In this document: positions 17,349-27,692 of the stretch, piece by piece
Layout of the letters: every line of letters starts with the position of its first letter
How positions within the stretch are numbered: position 1 is the first letter of the stretch
Source of the DNA: Akkermansia muciniphila
GTDB taxonomy: Bacteria > Verrucomicrobiota > Verrucomicrobiia > Limisphaerales > UBA9464
Direction of reading: 5' to 3'
Length of the DNA: 47,261 nt
NCBI GenBank assembly: GCA_945900455.1
Contig: CAMDJH010000012.1
Span: 1-47,261 of the forward strand
Translations under genes and position numbers: made by a program
Notes under the pieces: model-generated
Seen by the model: the letters and a program-made list of their open reading frames with translations, nothing else
Told to the model about the DNA's origin: nothing
The model's database searches: none

Positions 17349-18146
17349 ATGCCCGCTGCACTCGCCGTTTTTGCCCACCCCGACGACATTGAGTTCCGGG
17401 CGGCCGGAACACTGCTGCTGCTGCGGGAGGCGGGCTGGGAAATCCACTACTGGAATCTCTGCTCTGGAAATCTCGGCAGCACGGTGATGAACGCACGCCG
17501 GACGGCATCCGTCCGGCGGCGCGAATCCCAGGAGGCAGCCGCGCTGTTGGGCGCGACGTGGCATCCGCCTTTTGCCAACGATTTGGAGCTATTCTACACC
17601 GACGCCCATCTCCGGCGGGTCTGCGCGATGGTTCGCCGGATTCAGCCCTCGATCGTTCTCACTCATCCGCCGCTCGATTACATGGAGGACCACACGATTT
17701 CGTGCCGACTGGCGGTGACCGGCACCTTCGCGCGCGGGATTCCCAACTATCGAAGCAATCCCCACCGAAAGCCCACACTGAAGCCGGTGGTCGTATACCA
17801 TTCCGCACCTCACGGATTGAAAGGGCCATTGGGAGAACCGTACGTCCCTGGGTGCTTTGTCGACACCGCGGCGTTTCATGCGCAAAAGAGAGCCGCCCTG
17901 TCGTGCCATCGCAGCCAGAAAGAATGGCTCGACGCCAGCCAGGGGATGGACAGTTACCTGGTGGCACTCGATGAAGACGCACGCACGGTGGGCAGGGCGT
18001 CGGGAAAATTCAAAGGTGCGGAATCCTGGACCCGCCATCTTCATCTGGGTTTCGGAGGGAGAGATGAAGATCCGATGCAGGACGTGCTGGAGTCGCGTTG
18101 CATTCGCAATCGGAGTGGCCGGGCGGTCAATCCCGTGACCGGATGA
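17349..18146 (+). CDS. PIG-L family deacetylase
   Basis: AVFAHPDDIEFRAAGTLLLLREAGWEIHYWNLCSGNLG...HPPLDYMEDH. Confidence 0.88.
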   Translation: MPAALAVFAHPDDIEFRAAGTLLLLREAGWEIHYWNLCSGNLGSTVMNARRTASVRRRESQEAAALLGATWHPPFANDLELFYTDAHLRRVCAMVRRIQPSIVLTHPPLDYMEDHTISCRLAVTGTFARGIPNYRSNPHRKPTLKPVVVYHSAPHGLKGPLGEPYVPGCFVDTAAFHAQKRAALSCHRSQKEWLDASQGMDSYLVALDEDARTVGRASGKFKGAESWTRHLHLGFGGRDEDPMQDVLESRCIRNRSGRAVNPVTG

Positions 18147-18173
18147 GTTCGCAGGAGGCGAGTTGGGAAAAAC

Positions 18174-18956
18174 CTATCCCGACAGAGCTTCCAAAATCCC
18201 CAATCCGGAGCGGCCCTGGGCTATAAATCCGCCCTGCTGTTGGACGTGCGCTTTCACTTCGGCAATGGCGTTCGACGGGCTTACGAGGCGGGCCGCGTGC
18301 TGGCGATCGAGCATGGGAAGGTCGTTAAAGTGGTCTCCAGCGGCCAGTATTTCAGCGGGCGTAAGATCGTGAAGACGGGCGATCTCGCGCAAGGCGGTTC
18401 CTTTGCTATAACCGTGATGACTCAATCGGGTATAGACGTCATTCCGGACCGCGGAGAGCCCGCCCTCCGTCCGGCAAAAGTCCTCCAACACCAACTGGAT
18501 TTCGTCCATTTGAAGATTGCTCCGCGCGACCACGGCGAGGGGAGACCAGTCATCTTGGTAAAAGTGCGCGTCGAACCGACCCCGGAGTTGCTTGTGAAGC
18601 ACCCTAAATCCGGGGGCCGTTCGCTGGTAGAGAGCGGCATGATCCTCGCGGCATTGCTGGTTCCAAGGCTCGACGGGCCTGAATCCCTCGCCGTCCCATC
18701 GATAGATCTCCCGCTCGACCGCCACGACGTAGTCCGGGCGCACAAACATCTCCGCCTGCACCATCGCTTCCAGAAGGCTGCATAGGTCGCGGCCCGTGTT
18801 GATAGCCCAGACGACGCCGCCCTGCTGCAGTTCGGCGAGACGCCGCTGCAATGCGGCGGGCACTGCCTCGGGAGCGCCCTCGTCATGGATGGTTCCGTCG
18901 AAATCGGTGGAAATCAGGCGAACTCGACCCAGTGGCTCTGGTTTTGAATGATGCAT
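18174..18956 (-). CDS. HAD-superfamily hydrolase (Cof-like)
   Basis: ISTDFDGTIHDEG...WAINTGRDL...KGTALREIARLHDLTPAEILAAGDHFNDLPML. Confidence 0.82.
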   Translation of the reverse strand: MHHSKPEPLGRVRLISTDFDGTIHDEGAPEAVPAALQRRLAELQQGGVVWAINTGRDLCSLLEAMVQAEMFVRPDYVVAVEREIYRWDGEGFRPVEPWNQQCREDHAALYQRTAPGFRVLHKQLRGRFDAHFYQDDWSPLAVVARSNLQMDEIQLVLEDFCRTEGGLSAVRNDVYTRLSHHGYSKGTALREIARLHDLTPAEILAAGDHFNDLPMLDRQHAARLVSPSNAIAEVKAHVQQQGGFIAQGRSGLGILEALSG

Positions 18957-19068
18957 GTGAACAACCCGCAACCGGGCCTGGGCCGGGTTTGGAAAGAATT
19001 TCCCACCCGTCCGCGTCCGCAGCTTGCGAGCGGGGAGCATCGGAACCACACTGCAATCGTCAACGAAT

Positions 19069-19596
19069 ATGTCCGATCCCAATCTGAATCATCAACTCAC
19101 CTACGACGATGCGATGTATGATTACTCGCGGGGGGAGTATGCAGCGGCACTGGCTCGGCTTCAAACGGTCCTCGCGGAGGACTCGGATCATTTTGACGCA
19201 CGGCTCGCGGCAGCGATGTGCCTTTATCGACAGGGAGACTACCCAGGAGCCATTGCCGAAGGGCACAAGGCGGAACGGCTTCGCCCCAACGAGCAGTTGG
19301 TGCACACGAATCTCTCCCTCTTCTACATGAAATCCGGTGACAAAACGACCGCGGAAAAACACGGTCTGCAGGCCCGAATTGCGTCCTGGAAGGAAAATAT
19401 GACGCCTCCGCCTGCGAGTGGAGTTGGGGTCGCCTCTGCCGAACCGGAGCTTCAGATGGCCCAACCCAAACCGACAGCATTTAAGATGCCCGAGAAATTC
19501 CCGGACATGCCCTGGAAGAAAAAAGTCCCCGCGAAACCGGCAACGCAACCAGGGGTGGTGGATTCCGGCACTCCCCCTCCATACCCGTCTCCATGA
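19069..19596 (+). CDS. TPR-repeat protein
   Basis: YDDAMYDYSRGEYAAALARLQTVLAEDSDHFDARLAAAMCLYRQGDYPGAIAEGHKAERLRPNEQLVHTNLSLFYMKSG. Confidence 0.75.
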   Translation: MSDPNLNHQLTYDDAMYDYSRGEYAAALARLQTVLAEDSDHFDARLAAAMCLYRQGDYPGAIAEGHKAERLRPNEQLVHTNLSLFYMKSGDKTTAEKHGLQARIASWKENMTPPPASGVGVASAEPELQMAQPKPTAFKMPEKFPDMPWKKKVPAKPATQPGVVDSGTPPPYPSP

Positions 19597-19607
19597 ACCG
19601 ACTCCCT

Positions 19608-19680
19608 GGGAGCGCTGGCATCCTGCCGGCGAGCCTGCAGAGAACACCAACACTCGCCGGCAGGATGCCGACGCTCCCGG
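19608..19680. repeat. long hairpin repeat (GILPA..GKMPALPG-type spurious-ORF family)
   Basis: GGGAGCGCTGGCATCCTGCCGGCGAG ... CTCGCCGGCAGGATGCCGACGCTCCC arms; starts 12 nt after the TPR stop. Confidence 0.8.
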
Positions 19681-19727
19681 GTTCATAGTCCCAATTCATG
19701 TCCGTTTTGTGGAAAAATTCCGAACTC

Positions 19728-20033
19728 ATGACTAACTCTCTTGCACTGGTCGAGGTCACGGCGATCGCCCCAGGCTCGGGCCGGACGATTGAATCCGAGG
19801 GCCAACGCTACGCGGTCTTCAACTATGCGGGGACATTTCACGTCATTGATGACAGTTGTCCGCACCGGGGGGGGCCGCTGGGGGCCGGTTATTTCGAAGG
19901 GTGCGAAGTGTACTGTCCGCTTCACGGTTGGGCCTTTGACGTGCGAACGGGCGCTTGCAAGAGCAATCCGGGCCGACCGGTGCGGGCATACCCGACGCAT
20001 GTGCGGGACGGTCAGGTGTGGATCGATCGATAG
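19728..20033 (+). CDS. Rieske [2Fe-2S] ferredoxin-like protein
   Basis: CPHRGGPLGAGYFEGCEVYCPLHGWAFD (CxH...CxxH). Confidence 0.87.
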   Translation: MTNSLALVEVTAIAPGSGRTIESEGQRYAVFNYAGTFHVIDDSCPHRGGPLGAGYFEGCEVYCPLHGWAFDVRTGACKSNPGRPVRAYPTHVRDGQVWIDR

Positions 20034-20056
20034 GCGCCCGCATGGGCCGCACCTCA

Positions 20057-21424
20057 TCATTCGTAGCGGAGAGCCTGGATTGGCTCCAGGCGCGCCGCCT
20101 TAATCGCGGGCAACAGGCCAGCCACCACTCCGACCGCCCCGCTGGATACGACGCCGAAAGCCATGGCGAGAGGGGTAATCTCGGGGGTGTTGGACGTCGG
20201 CGACAAAACGATGAGAAAGTCGACGAGCAGGTAGCTCGCGCCGACACCAGCAATGGCACCCAACAACGCCAGCACAACACTCTCGACGATGATCTGGATG
20301 AACACATCCACGCCCGTCGCCCCCAATGCCTTGCACGTACCGATTTCCCGGACCCGTTCATTGATGCTGGCGAGCATGATGTTCATAATGCCGATGCCAC
20401 CGACGAGAAGACTGATCCCCGCGATGATCCCTCCGCTCAACCGGGCATTCTTGATCTGCTTGGCAATGCTCTCGATCTGGTTTTCCTGCGTTTGGAACTG
20501 GAAATCCTCAATTCCGTGATGGGTCAGCATCATGACATTGCGCGCCTGCTGCAGGGCGGGCTCCAGCAGTTCCAGATCCCGGACCTTGATATCGATGTCA
20601 CTTAACCTTGGGTCGGGGACCCCATTGAGATCCCCCGCAGAGCGGAAGCGGACCCATGCGGTATTGAGGGGAATGTATATCGTATTGTTCTTGCGCCAAA
20701 ACGCCCATCCGCCCTTGCGTCCCCAGCCCTTCTGCCGCTTGGGTCCGGAGGTTTGGCCCGTCGCGGGTTTGGGCTGCTGCTTTGCCAGCACCCGTTCCTT
20801 GGCTTCCTGCTCCCCCATGTAACGGGCGAACATGCCGACGACGGTGAAGGGTTGGCCGTTGAGCAGAATCCGCTCGCCAACGGGAATGATCTCCGCACCC
20901 GTCGCTTCCGGAGATCCAAAGAGTGCATCTCGAATTCCCACACCGATGACACAAACCGGACTGGCGTTGTCTTCGTCGACCGAGCTAAAAAACCTTCCAT
21001 GTTCCAGCGTGTGAAGATTCATTCCCAGCACCTCGGACTGAACACCGGCGCACTCTCCGGGTTGGATCGACTTCTCGGCACGGGTCGCGGTCACGTCGTC
21101 GAGAGACATTTCCGGTGAAACCAGCCGCAGCAGGGGTGCGCTGCGGCGGAGGGCCTCGACATCGCGCATGGTGCGACCCGGCGCCTGGTCCGCGAGATGA
21201 TCCTGGTGCGCGGGGACGGGTTGGGAGCGAAGTAAGACCTTATCGGCACCCCCCATCGCCACCATCGCCTCTTTCATCCCATTTTCCATTCCCTTAATCA
21301 CCGCGCTCATTCCCACGAGCGAGGCAACGCCCAGCACGACGCCAAACATCGTCAGGAGGGAACGGAATTTGTGGGACCAAATCTCCTTCAAACCGATCAG
21401 AATGGTATTGAAAAGGAGCATCAA
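20057..21424 (-). CDS. MacB-like ABC transporter permease (second)
   Basis: GLKEIWSHKFRSLLTMFGVVLGVASLVGMSAVI...[48 protein letters not shown]. Confidence 0.9.
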   Translation of the reverse strand: MMLLFNTILIGLKEIWSHKFRSLLTMFGVVLGVASLVGMSAVIKGMENGMKEAMVAMGGADKVLLRSQPVPAHQDHLADQAPGRTMRDVEALRRSAPLLRLVSPEMSLDDVTATRAEKSIQPGECAGVQSEVLGMNLHTLEHGRFFSSVDEDNASPVCVIGVGIRDALFGSPEATGAEIIPVGERILLNGQPFTVVGMFARYMGEQEAKERVLAKQQPKPATGQTSGPKRQKGWGRKGGWAFWRKNNTIYIPLNTAWVRFRSAGDLNGVPDPRLSDIDIKVRDLELLEPALQQARNVMMLTHHGIEDFQFQTQENQIESIAKQIKNARLSGGIIAGISLLVGGIGIMNIMLASINERVREIGTCKALGATGVDVFIQIIVESVVLALLGAIAGVGASYLLVDFLIVLSPTSNTPEITPLAMAFGVVSSGAVGVVAGLLPAIKAARLEPIQALRYE

Positions 21425-22812
21425 TCGTATCGGAGCGACTGGATTACGTTCATGCGGGCGGCCTTGAGCGCCGGGAAAAGCCCGGCGACCACTCCGACGA
21501 GCAGGCTGAAGCCGAAGGCAAAACTCATGGCGCCCAAGGTCATAATCGGTGCGTTATCGGTTGGCGTCACTTCCGAGATTAACCAGATTACGGCCCGGGA
21601 AGCCACGAGTCCGAAAGCTCCCCCCACGACGGCGATGACCATGCTCTCCACCAGGATCTGAACGAAAATGTCCAATCCCCCGGCACCGACCGCCTTGCGG
21701 ATGCCTATTTCGCGGATCCGTTCGCTGATGCTAGCGAGCATGATGTTCATGATGCCGATGCCCCCGACAAACAGACTGATAGCCGCAATGAATCCGCCGC
21801 TCAGGCGGGCGTTCTTCACCGCGGTATGGATTTGATCCGCCCAGTCCTCCTGGGTGCGAAAGGAAAAATCCTCGATGCCTCGATGATTCACCATCAGCAC
21901 ATTGCGGATCTGATTCAGGGCGAGATCAATCTTGTCCACGTCGCGAATGCGGATCTCCATGTTGCTGAGGCGGGGCTCGGGTGGGAGGTTGGTTTGTCCT
22001 GATTTGAATTTCAGCCACATGGTATTGAGCGGCATGTAAACCGTGTTGTTCTTGATCCAAAAGGCCCAATTACCTCGCCGGCCGTTGCCACCGCCCCATC
22101 CACGACTGCGCTTGGGGCCGCTGGCAGCTCCCGCGGGTCCCGCCGCCCGGCGTGCCGCATTCTCCTCCTGTTCGAGTTCCCTCTGCCGACGCTCCTGCTC
22201 CCCCTCGTACCGTTCGAACATTCCAATGATCGTGAGAGGGTACCCATTCACGCTCATCTGCCTACCAATCGGAATGATCTCCTCACCCGTCTCTTCCGGT
22301 TTACCAAATAGTTCATCGCGAATCCCCGTGCCGATCACGCAGACATCTCGGGCCTGCTCATTGTCGAGTTCATTAAACATGCGACCATGTTCGACACGAT
22401 GTTCGACCATCTCCAACTGCACCGGCCAGCAGCCTGCGGTCATGAATGTCCGATGGGTCTTGCCGTTCGCGGCCAGAGTGGGGGAGGACTCCATGCGCAT
22501 TTCCGGGGAGACAATCTCGACTTCCGGCGCGCTCGCCAGCAGCGCCTGGACATCCCGCAGCGTCACACCGGTGGCAAAGTCTTTCATATGACGCTGCTCA
22601 ACCGGCACCGGCTGGGCCTCGACTCGCACCTTCTGTAGTCCGCCAATGGCCACTAACGCCTCCTTCAGGCCGTTTTCCATCCCCTGCACCATGGCACTCA
22701 TGGCCACCAGGGACGACACGCCGAGGACGATGCCCAACATGGTGAGGACCGACCGGAACTTGTGAGCCCAGATCTCCTTCAATCCGACGAGAATGGCATT
22801 CAGGAAGCTCAC
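21421..22812 (-). CDS. MacB-like ABC transporter permease (first)
   Basis: [32 protein letters not shown]...[42 protein letters not shown]; 4-nt overlap with next gene. Confidence 0.9.
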   Translation of the reverse strand: MSFLNAILVGLKEIWAHKFRSVLTMLGIVLGVSSLVAMSAMVQGMENGLKEALVAIGGLQKVRVEAQPVPVEQRHMKDFATGVTLRDVQALLASAPEVEIVSPEMRMESSPTLAANGKTHRTFMTAGCWPVQLEMVEHRVEHGRMFNELDNEQARDVCVIGTGIRDELFGKPEETGEEIIPIGRQMSVNGYPLTIIGMFERYEGEQERRQRELEQEENAARRAAGPAGAASGPKRSRGWGGGNGRRGNWAFWIKNNTVYMPLNTMWLKFKSGQTNLPPEPRLSNMEIRIRDVDKIDLALNQIRNVLMVNHRGIEDFSFRTQEDWADQIHTAVKNARLSGGFIAAISLFVGGIGIMNIMLASISERIREIGIRKAVGAGGLDIFVQILVESMVIAVVGGAFGLVASRAVIWLISEVTPTDNAPIMTLGAMSFAFGFSLLVGVVAGLFPALKAARMNVIQSLRYD

Positions 22813-23552
22813 GGTACTGGGGTCGACACTGGGGTCGACACTGCGGTTGGCTGGCGGTCGAATCCGGCCAATTTTTCGTCCACCTTGGTGGCGACCTTCC
22901 CATTACGGATCTCAATCTTACGGGGTGTGACCGCGGCGATTTCCGGATTGTGGGTGACAAGAATTACCGTCCTTCCCTCCTCACTCAGGCGCCGAAAAAG
23001 CGCGAGGATCACTTCGCCGGTATGGGTATCCAGATTACCCGTGGGCTCATCGGCCAGAATGATCCGCGGATCGTTGACCAGCGCGCGGGCGATGGCCACA
23101 CGCTGTTGCTGCCCGCCGGAAAGCTGGTTGGGACGATTCCGGAGCCGGTGGCCGAGCTCGACCAACTCGAGCGATTTCACAGATCGCGCCCGTCGTTCCC
23201 GCCCACCGACCCCCGAGTAAATCATGGGCAGTTCAACGTTTTGCACCACGTTCAGCTTGGGCAGCAGATTGAAGAACTGGAACACGAATCCAATTTTCCG
23301 GTTTCGGATCTGGGCAAGTTCCCGCTGGCTCGCCTTCCCGATTTCGGTCCCGTCCAACTTGATGCTCCCGAGGGAAGGCGAATCAAGACATCCGAGAATA
23401 TGCATCAGCGTGGATTTTCCACTGCCGCTCGGTCCGATGATCGATACGAATTCGCCGGCCTCGATATCGAGCGAAATGTCGTCCAGGGCCCGAATTTCCT
23501 CACCCCCTAGGTGATAGATTTTGCTGATGTTTCTGAGTTCAAGCAGTGCCAT
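22809..23552 (-). CDS. ABC transporter ATP-binding protein (MacB/LolD type)
   Basis: [18 protein letters not shown]...[37 protein letters not shown]; start chosen at ATG 23552. Confidence 0.92.
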   Translation of the reverse strand: MALLELRNISKIYHLGGEEIRALDDISLDIEAGEFVSIIGPSGSGKSTLMHILGCLDSPSLGSIKLDGTEIGKASQRELAQIRNRKIGFVFQFFNLLPKLNVVQNVELPMIYSGVGGRERRARSVKSLELVELGHRLRNRPNQLSGGQQQRVAIARALVNDPRIILADEPTGNLDTHTGEVILALFRRLSEEGRTVILVTHNPEIAAVTPRKIEIRNGKVATKVDEKLAGFDRQPTAVSTPVSTPVP

Positions 23553-23580
23553 ATCCGTTGCCGGAAAAGGGTCAGGGCGC

Positions 23581-24813
23581 TCAGCGGCGGGGTGTCGCCG
23601 ATCCAGCGGGGGTCGCCGGACGGCTTCCACCGCCCGCTGACGGAGCCGCGATGCCAGCGGTGCGAGGTCCCCCCGCCGGAGCCGCCGCACCCGGAGCCCC
23701 GGACTTGCGATCCTTGTTCTTGTCTTCGAGTGAAACCACCTCGCCGGGTGCCAACCCCTTGGTAACTTCCACGACAAAAAAATCGCTGACCCCGATCTGG
23801 ATCGGACGGCGCTCCCATTCCTCGCCGTTCTGAACAAACGCATACCGTTCCATCTGGCGTGTCTCCGGATTCATTTCGGTGAAGACCGCGGCGAGGGGCG
23901 CGGCAACCACGTTGTCCGCGCTGGCCACGGGAATCAGGATATTCGCCGTCATGCCCGGCCGGATCCGGCGGTCGACATCCTTGAGCAGGATTCGGGCGGC
24001 GAAGCCCTTGATGCTGTTTTTAATTGTCGCCTGGGGTGCCAGTCGTTCGACCCGGCCGATGACCTTTAGTCCGGGAACCGCTTCGACCGTGACTTCAACC
24101 TCTTGATCCACCCGCAGGCGGGTGACGTCCGCCTGATTGATGTGGGCATTGATGACCAGGTCGTTCAGATTGGCGATCGTCAGGATTTCGGTGCCGGAAT
24201 TGAAGCCCCCGGAACCGCTTACCGCCTGACCTACGGAAACGGGGCGGGTCAGGACCGTGCAATCGAAGGGGGCCGTTACCCGGGTCTTTCTGAGCTTGTC
24301 GTTCACCAGATCGAGGGTCGTTTGGGCGCGCTCCAGGCTATTTTTCGCCAGCTCAAACTTGGTTTTCGCATCTTCAAAAAGCTCCAAGGCAATGAGACGA
24401 TTCTCGTACAACTGCCGAGCCCTCTGAAAATCGCGATCCGCCTGCCCCAGTTCCAGTTTTCCACGCGCGATGATCGTGTCCTGCGATTGTTTTTCGATCT
24501 GGAGATCGCGATCATCGAGCTGAAACAAAAGCTGATCCTTTTTCAAAAGGTCGCTGACATCCACGGGCAGCACCAGGATTTTGCCATTCACCTCGGGCCG
24601 GACGCTGACCTGTTCGGATGGGGTGATTTCCCCCGCCGCGTTTACCGCAAAGCGGATGTTCCGCGTTTCAATGGTCGCGGTGGTCGGCCGCCCGCCGGGT
24701 CCAGTTCCGGATCCAGTTCCGCCCGACGCCGACGTCGGGTGCTGCTTCTGCCACCAGAACCAGCCACCGGCGGCAAGAGCCACCGCCACGAGTAGGGCAA
24801 TAAACGGTTTCAT
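23581..24813 (-). CDS. efflux RND/ABC periplasmic adaptor (HlyD/MacA-like)
   Basis: N-terminal TM; VSVRPEVNGKILVLPVDVSDLLKKDQLLFQLDDRDLQ...VTAPFDCTVL...RPGMTANILIPVASADNVVAAPLAAV. Confidence 0.88.
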   Translation of the reverse strand: MKPFIALLVAVALAAGGWFWWQKQHPTSASGGTGSGTGPGGRPTTATIETRNIRFAVNAAGEITPSEQVSVRPEVNGKILVLPVDVSDLLKKDQLLFQLDDRDLQIEKQSQDTIIARGKLELGQADRDFQRARQLYENRLIALELFEDAKTKFELAKNSLERAQTTLDLVNDKLRKTRVTAPFDCTVLTRPVSVGQAVSGSGGFNSGTEILTIANLNDLVINAHINQADVTRLRVDQEVEVTVEAVPGLKVIGRVERLAPQATIKNSIKGFAARILLKDVDRRIRPGMTANILIPVASADNVVAAPLAAVFTEMNPETRQMERYAFVQNGEEWERRPIQIGVSDFFVVEVTKGLAPGEVVSLEDKNKDRKSGAPGAAAPAGGPRTAGIAAPSAGGGSRPATPAGSATPRR

Positions 24814-24970
24814 TCGATAGAGCAGAGCAACCTAGTCAATTAATACGTCTACGTGCAATTGGAGTTTAGGAACTCCACGAAGTTTTTTTGAAGCGGGTTC
24901 TCGATTTCCGGTCGGTTGCCACGTTCATTCCCGTTGGTTTTTTGGCCGATTTTCCGTTCCAATCCATTGC

Positions 24971-26218
24971 ATGTCCGCACCGCAAATCATTTACTCCCTC
25001 GCGATTGGGCTCATCCTGATCCACTGGTTGGCTGGGTTCTGTCTCGATCGTCTCAATCAGCGAGAGGTCGAATCTCACCGCGGGACGGTACCGGCGGCCC
25101 TGCGCACAATCATCGATCCGGAGACGCATAAGAGATCAACGGAGTATACCCTGGCAAAACTGAAATTGAGTGGCTTGGAGGAGGCATGGGGCACGGCGTT
25201 CTTGGTCGCCATTCTGGTCAGTGGCGTCCTCCCTGCATGGCACGAATGGTGGGGACTATCCGGTGGTGCCAGTGCGTGGAAACACGCCGCATGGCTCCTG
25301 GCAACCGCGGTTCTGCTCGGTCTGCCGTCGCTGCCCTTCGACTGGTGGTCTCAGTTCCGCCTGGAGGCACGATTCGGCTTTAACACCATGACAACCACCC
25401 CCTGGCTGGTCGACCGTTTGAAAGGCCTGATACTGGCGGGTGTAATTGGATTTCCCCTGCTGGTGTTGCTATTGAAACTCGTGGTCTGGATGGGACCCAG
25501 TTGGTGGGTGTGGGCATGGGTCACGCTGTTCGCCGTTCAACTCCTGCTCCTGGTCCTTGCGCCAATCCTGATACTCCCCCTGTTCAACCGGTTCACACCC
25601 TTGCCAGACGGCTCCCTGCGCGATCGCCTATTGCAGCTCGGGGAACGGACCGGGTTCAGTGCCCGGACCATTCAGGTCATGGATGGCAGCAAGCGTTCCC
25701 GTCACTCGAACGCCTACTTCACCGGGTTCGGCCGTTTCCGCCAGATCGTTCTGTTCGACACCCTCGTCGGGCAGCTTGCCGAACCAGAACTCGAAGCGGT
25801 GCTGGCTCACGAAATCGGACACTACAAGCGAGGCCACATCCCACAGCGCCTGGTCTGGGCCGCCGTTAGTTCCCTGGCCGGCTTCGCATTGATCGGTTGG
25901 CTGGCTCGTCAGTCGTGGTTTCTTACGGCATTCGGCTTTCCCGCCGACTCCGGCGTAGCACCTGCTCTGCTCCTGTTTCTACTGCTCGGCAGCTCGCTAA
26001 CCTTTTGGTTTTCCCCGCTCGGCAATCTCTGGTCGAGGCACCATGAATACGAAGCGGACCGCTACGCCCGCGATGCCGTCGGCGGTGCGGGTCCGCTCAT
26101 TGGCGCTCTTCGCAAGCTTTCGGAAAAGAATCTTTCGAACCTGACTCCCCATCCGTGGTACAGCGGATTTCACTACTCCCATCCCACGCTCATCGAACGT
26201 GAGGCCGCACTCCGGTAG
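24971..26218 (+). CDS. M48 family metallopeptidase (Ste24/CAAX protease-like)
   Basis: Multi-TM; VLAHEIGHYKRGHI (HExxH); HHEYEADRYA. Confidence 0.92.
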   Translation: MSAPQIIYSLAIGLILIHWLAGFCLDRLNQREVESHRGTVPAALRTIIDPETHKRSTEYTLAKLKLSGLEEAWGTAFLVAILVSGVLPAWHEWWGLSGGASAWKHAAWLLATAVLLGLPSLPFDWWSQFRLEARFGFNTMTTTPWLVDRLKGLILAGVIGFPLLVLLLKLVVWMGPSWWVWAWVTLFAVQLLLLVLAPILILPLFNRFTPLPDGSLRDRLLQLGERTGFSARTIQVMDGSKRSRHSNAYFTGFGRFRQIVLFDTLVGQLAEPELEAVLAHEIGHYKRGHIPQRLVWAAVSSLAGFALIGWLARQSWFLTAFGFPADSGVAPALLLFLLLGSSLTFWFSPLGNLWSRHHEYEADRYARDAVGGAGPLIGALRKLSEKNLSNLTPHPWYSGFHYSHPTLIEREAALR

Positions 26219-26296
26219 TCGCGTTCCGGGGAACGCGTTTGATTCGATCGAATTCCGTGGCCTTTCGTCCGTCCCTCATGATTTTGTTTGCCTCAC

Positions 26297-27601
26297 ATGA
26301 AACTGCTTGTGGTCGGCTCGGGCGGAAGGGAACACGCATTGGTCTGGAAACTCGCCCAATCACCCCACGTTACCCGCATAACCTGTGCTCCAGGCAATGC
26401 TGGCACCGGTCTGGAACGTCTCATCTCAAATGGCTCACTCGTCGGGAACGTGCCGATCCCTGCGGACGAAATTCCGCTCCTGATCGCCTACGCAAAGGAA
26501 AACGGAGTGGAATTCACGGTGGTGGGCCCGGACAATCCGTTGGCCGCGGGAATTGTGGACCAATTTCAATCCGCAGGTCTTCGCATATGGGGTCCGAATC
26601 AGCGAGCGGCGCGGTTTGAAGCATCCAAGGCGTTTTCACAGCAGTTCATGGAAAAGCACGGGATCCCAACGGCGCATTCCGCGACCTTTGAGGATCCCAC
26701 TGCCGCCAAGCAGTATGCCGCATCGTTGGACGGGCGATGTGCCGTCAAGGCCGACGGTCTGGCGCTGGGCAAAGGTGTGTTGCTCACGGAATCGCCTTTG
26801 GCCGCAGACCAAGCCATTGAGGATATCATGGTCCGGCGGCTCTTTGGCACTGCGGGGGGGCGAGTGGTGATCCAGGAATTGCTAACCGGGACCGAGATTT
26901 CACTGCACGCGCTGTGTGACGGCCGGGTGGCCAGACTTTTCCCAACCGCTCAGGACCATAAACGAATTTTCGACGGAGATCGCGGCCTGAACACGGGCGG
27001 CATGGGAACCTATTCGCCGGCTCCATTCCTCAGCGATCACGAATTGACCACGGTCGGGCAAAAGATCCTCGACCCATGGCTCCGAGGCTGTGCGGTGGAG
27101 GGAATCGATTTCCGCGGGATCTTGTATCCCGGGGTCATACTGACCTCCACCGGACCGAAGGTGATCGAATTCAATGCCCGTTTCGGGGATCCGGAAACAC
27201 AAGTATATCTGCCCCGCTTGGAAAACGACCTGCTGGAACTTCTGATCGCCAGCGAGGAAGGCCACCTGGACCGCTGCGAACTAAAATGGTCGAGCGACGT
27301 CTGCGTCTGTGTGGTGATGGCCGCGGCGGGCTACCCTGGGACCTACCAAAAAGGGGACGCCATCGAGGGGATTGATGCCGCCGAGCAAGTCGCCGGCACC
27401 AAGGTGTTTCATGCCGGAACGACACTCCGGGATTCCTCGTTGGTTACCTCCGGCGGCCGAGTCATCGGGGTGACGTCGTGGGCATCGAGCCTGGCCACCG
27501 CACGGGATCGCGCTTACGCCGCTGTGGAAAAAATTCGCTTCGCCGGAGCTCAATTCCGCCGCGATATCGGGGCGAAAGGCATGCCGGGCATCCAAGGTTA
27601 A
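26297..27601 (+). CDS. purD: phosphoribosylamine-glycine ligase
   Basis: MKLLVVGSGGREHALVWKLAQSP...CAPGNAGT...VKADGLALGKGV...RGLNTGGMGTYSPAPF...IEFNARFGDPETQ. Confidence 0.95.
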   Translation: MKLLVVGSGGREHALVWKLAQSPHVTRITCAPGNAGTGLERLISNGSLVGNVPIPADEIPLLIAYAKENGVEFTVVGPDNPLAAGIVDQFQSAGLRIWGPNQRAARFEASKAFSQQFMEKHGIPTAHSATFEDPTAAKQYAASLDGRCAVKADGLALGKGVLLTESPLAADQAIEDIMVRRLFGTAGGRVVIQELLTGTEISLHALCDGRVARLFPTAQDHKRIFDGDRGLNTGGMGTYSPAPFLSDHELTTVGQKILDPWLRGCAVEGIDFRGILYPGVILTSTGPKVIEFNARFGDPETQVYLPRLENDLLELLIASEEGHLDRCELKWSSDVCVCVVMAAAGYPGTYQKGDAIEGIDAAEQVAGTKVFHAGTTLRDSSLVTSGGRVIGVTSWASSLATARDRAYAAVEKIRFAGAQFRRDIGAKGMPGIQG

Positions 27602-27692
27602 GAAGCCGCCACCTCACCCGTGTGCGCTCGCTCCCGAACCTGAGAAAAAGAATTCATCTCTCTTCCACCGTTCCGGCCGCTAGTCTCCCCTC

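Noticed and set aside
22809-22860. 12-bp tandem repeat (actggggtcgac) at the ATPase C-terminus
   Set aside because: Only ~2.5 units; likely trivial slippage in the dispensable tail.
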